This document shows, one piece after another, positions 6,310-7,166 of a DNA stretch of 7,166 nt. Position 1 is the stretch's first letter. Each line of letters opens with the position of its first letter. Both the position numbers and the translations under genes were made by a program. Below the pieces are notes generated by a model. It had not been told where the DNA came from. It did not search any database and saw nothing but the letters and a program-made list of their open reading frames with translations. The stretch is taken from contig DKND01000120.1 in the NCBI GenBank assembly GCA_002470605.1, positions 1 through 7,166 of the forward strand, read 5' to 3'. This DNA is from Opitutia bacterium UBA7397. GTDB lineage: Bacteria; Verrucomicrobiota; Verrucomicrobiia; Opitutales; UBA953.

Positions 6310-7166
6310 ATGTTCGCCCTCCTCGCTAGTTTGATGTTGGCTGCGGCAGGCGAGGTTCCACCCCCGCCGGTTTTTATTCCTGACGCCGAAGTCTTGCGCT
6401 ATTTGAAGCCGGTTGAAGTCAAGGAGTGGGAACTTTATATGCGGATGACGGAGCAAGGTCAGCAACGGGTGCAGGTGGGCACGAGCATTGTTAATTCGGC
6501 GAATATACCGCGCGGAAAGTCCGGCGGCGTTGTCGAAACTCCCGAGCATGTGAAAGCTCGCGGAGCGGGCATCATCTCCGAAGGGAATGCTAAAATTCAG
6601 CAGGCATTACCTTCGCTGAACCGTTTGCGCGCCAGCGCCACCGCTCGCCAATTGGATTCGATAAAGACGATCAACACGGCCGAGGAGCTGACCCAGACGC
6701 TTTGGAATAACGCCATCCATTTGTCGGCGGTCCGTATGGCTAAGCTGGCCCGCGAAGGCGGGTATAAGGAAGTTCATCTGATCGGGTCCATCACGGTCCT
6801 GGAGGAAGAAAATATTATCCGGACTCCGGCGCTTACGGACTCGATCCGTGCTGCCTGGTTGAAGGCTGACGCCGCCAAATTACTCGCGCGAGCGCCCACC
6901 GAGGGTTACTCCTTTGTTGCGCCATCCGGCGGAGAGGGTGCACCGTCGCTTGCCAAGGGATTGAAGCCTGCCAGTTCCATCCGCCAGGTGGCTTTGGTTT
7001 GGGCCGAAGTGTACCCCTTGACCTCCGATAATAGCGCTGCGCTGCTAATGGTGAGGCTCGCGGACGCCTATTCGATGCGCCTGATCGGCTCAGAAGTTTT
7101 CCTGACGACCACGGGTCCTGCGGATGCTTTCCCCAAGGCTTATGTCGGATCGATGTCCTTGAAAGA
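6310..7166 (+). CDS. Unrecognised probable exported protein, 3' partial
   Basis: The frame is open from ATG 6310 to the window edge: 285 complete codons without a stop, so the C-terminus is missing. An in-frame TAA at 6283 and no other start codon before 6310 fix the start there, unless Met9 is used. Residues 2-13 are hydrophobic and end in AAA before GEVPPPP, which looks like a short signal peptide, though unusually without Lys or Arg at the N-terminus. The rest is mixed alpha/beta with no transmembrane segment. A SIVNSANIPRGKSGG stretch lies near residues 59-73, and a helical, Ala/Leu-rich section near 95-150. Two later stretches of strand-like pattern are KEVHLIGSITVLEEE and RQVALVWAEVYPL. 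I recognise no family. Codon use matches its neighbours. The 8-nt spacing makes it a likely operon partner of HPr. Confidence 0.75.
   Translation, partial: MFALLASLMLAAAGEVPPPPVFIPDAEVLRYLKPVEVKEWELYMRMTEQGQQRVQVGTSIVNSANIPRGKSGGVVETPEHVKARGAGIISEGNAKIQQALPSLNRLRASATARQLDSIKTINTAEELTQTLWNNAIHLSAVRMAKLAREGGYKEVHLIGSITVLEEENIIRTPALTDSIRAAWLKADAAKLLARAPTEGYSFVAPSGGEGAPSLAKGLKPASSIRQVALVWAEVYPLTSDNSAALLMVRLADAYSMRLIGSEVFLTTTGPADAFPKAYVGSMSLK

Noticed and set aside
6298..6549. Minus-strand frame of 83 codons at the start of the last gene
   Set aside because: The plus-strand frame here is open for 285 codons, has a signal-like start and operon spacing, so the minus frame is a shadow.
1..7166. CRISPR array, tRNA/rRNA, insertion sequence or phage genes
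   Set aside because: No regularly spaced repeats, cloverleaf sequences, transposase motifs or terminal inverted repeats were found. The visible genes are metabolic and similar in composition.

Overview
The window reads as chromosomal DNA from a free-living heterotrophic bacterium. The first gene pair, a DUF1080-type 3-keto-glycoside lyase/hydratase followed by a secreted ThuA-like protein, is a combination I associate with Verrucomicrobiota and Planctomycetes. An HPr carrying both the histidine and the regulatory serine site, and the near absence of Shine-Dalgarno sequences, also fit a PVC-type genome. My best guess is Verrucomicrobiota (Opitutae-like); this is inference, because no rRNA or other marker gene is present.

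Layout. (1) 1-1609, plus strand: the 3' part of a DUF1080 gene (its 5' end lies outside the window) and, 4 nt later, an exported ThuA-like protein, closed by a strong UUCG-loop terminator at 1633-1658. (2) 1717-2412, plus strand: a single short-chain dehydrogenase/reductase-fold gene whose catalytic tyrosine is replaced by isoleucine. (3) 2419-2451: a hairpin with an A-tract on one side and a T-tract on the other, able to end transcription from both sides. (4) 2471-5873, minus strand: a compact pyruvate dehydrogenase operon read pdhA (E1 alpha), pdhB (E1 beta), pdhC (E2). No E3 (lipoamide dehydrogenase) gene is in the window. (5) 5874-6013: a 140-bp divergent intergenic region with two tandem TTACNNGTAA palindromes just before the next gene. 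(6) 6014-7166, plus strand: ptsH-like HPr, then 8 nt later an unrecognised exported protein that runs off the window edge.

How the genes work together. The first pair probably acts outside the cytoplasm on oxidised (3-keto) sugars from polysaccharides or glycosides. The PDH operon turns pyruvate into acetyl-CoA. HPr, read divergently from it, is the phosphocarrier of PTS-type sugar uptake or regulation. Carbohydrate catabolism is thus the common thread, but only the pdhA-pdhB-pdhC set is clearly one operon. The window is mostly conventional. The points most worth a second look are the Tyr-less SDR, the tandem palindromes before HPr, and the unknown exported protein behind HPr.
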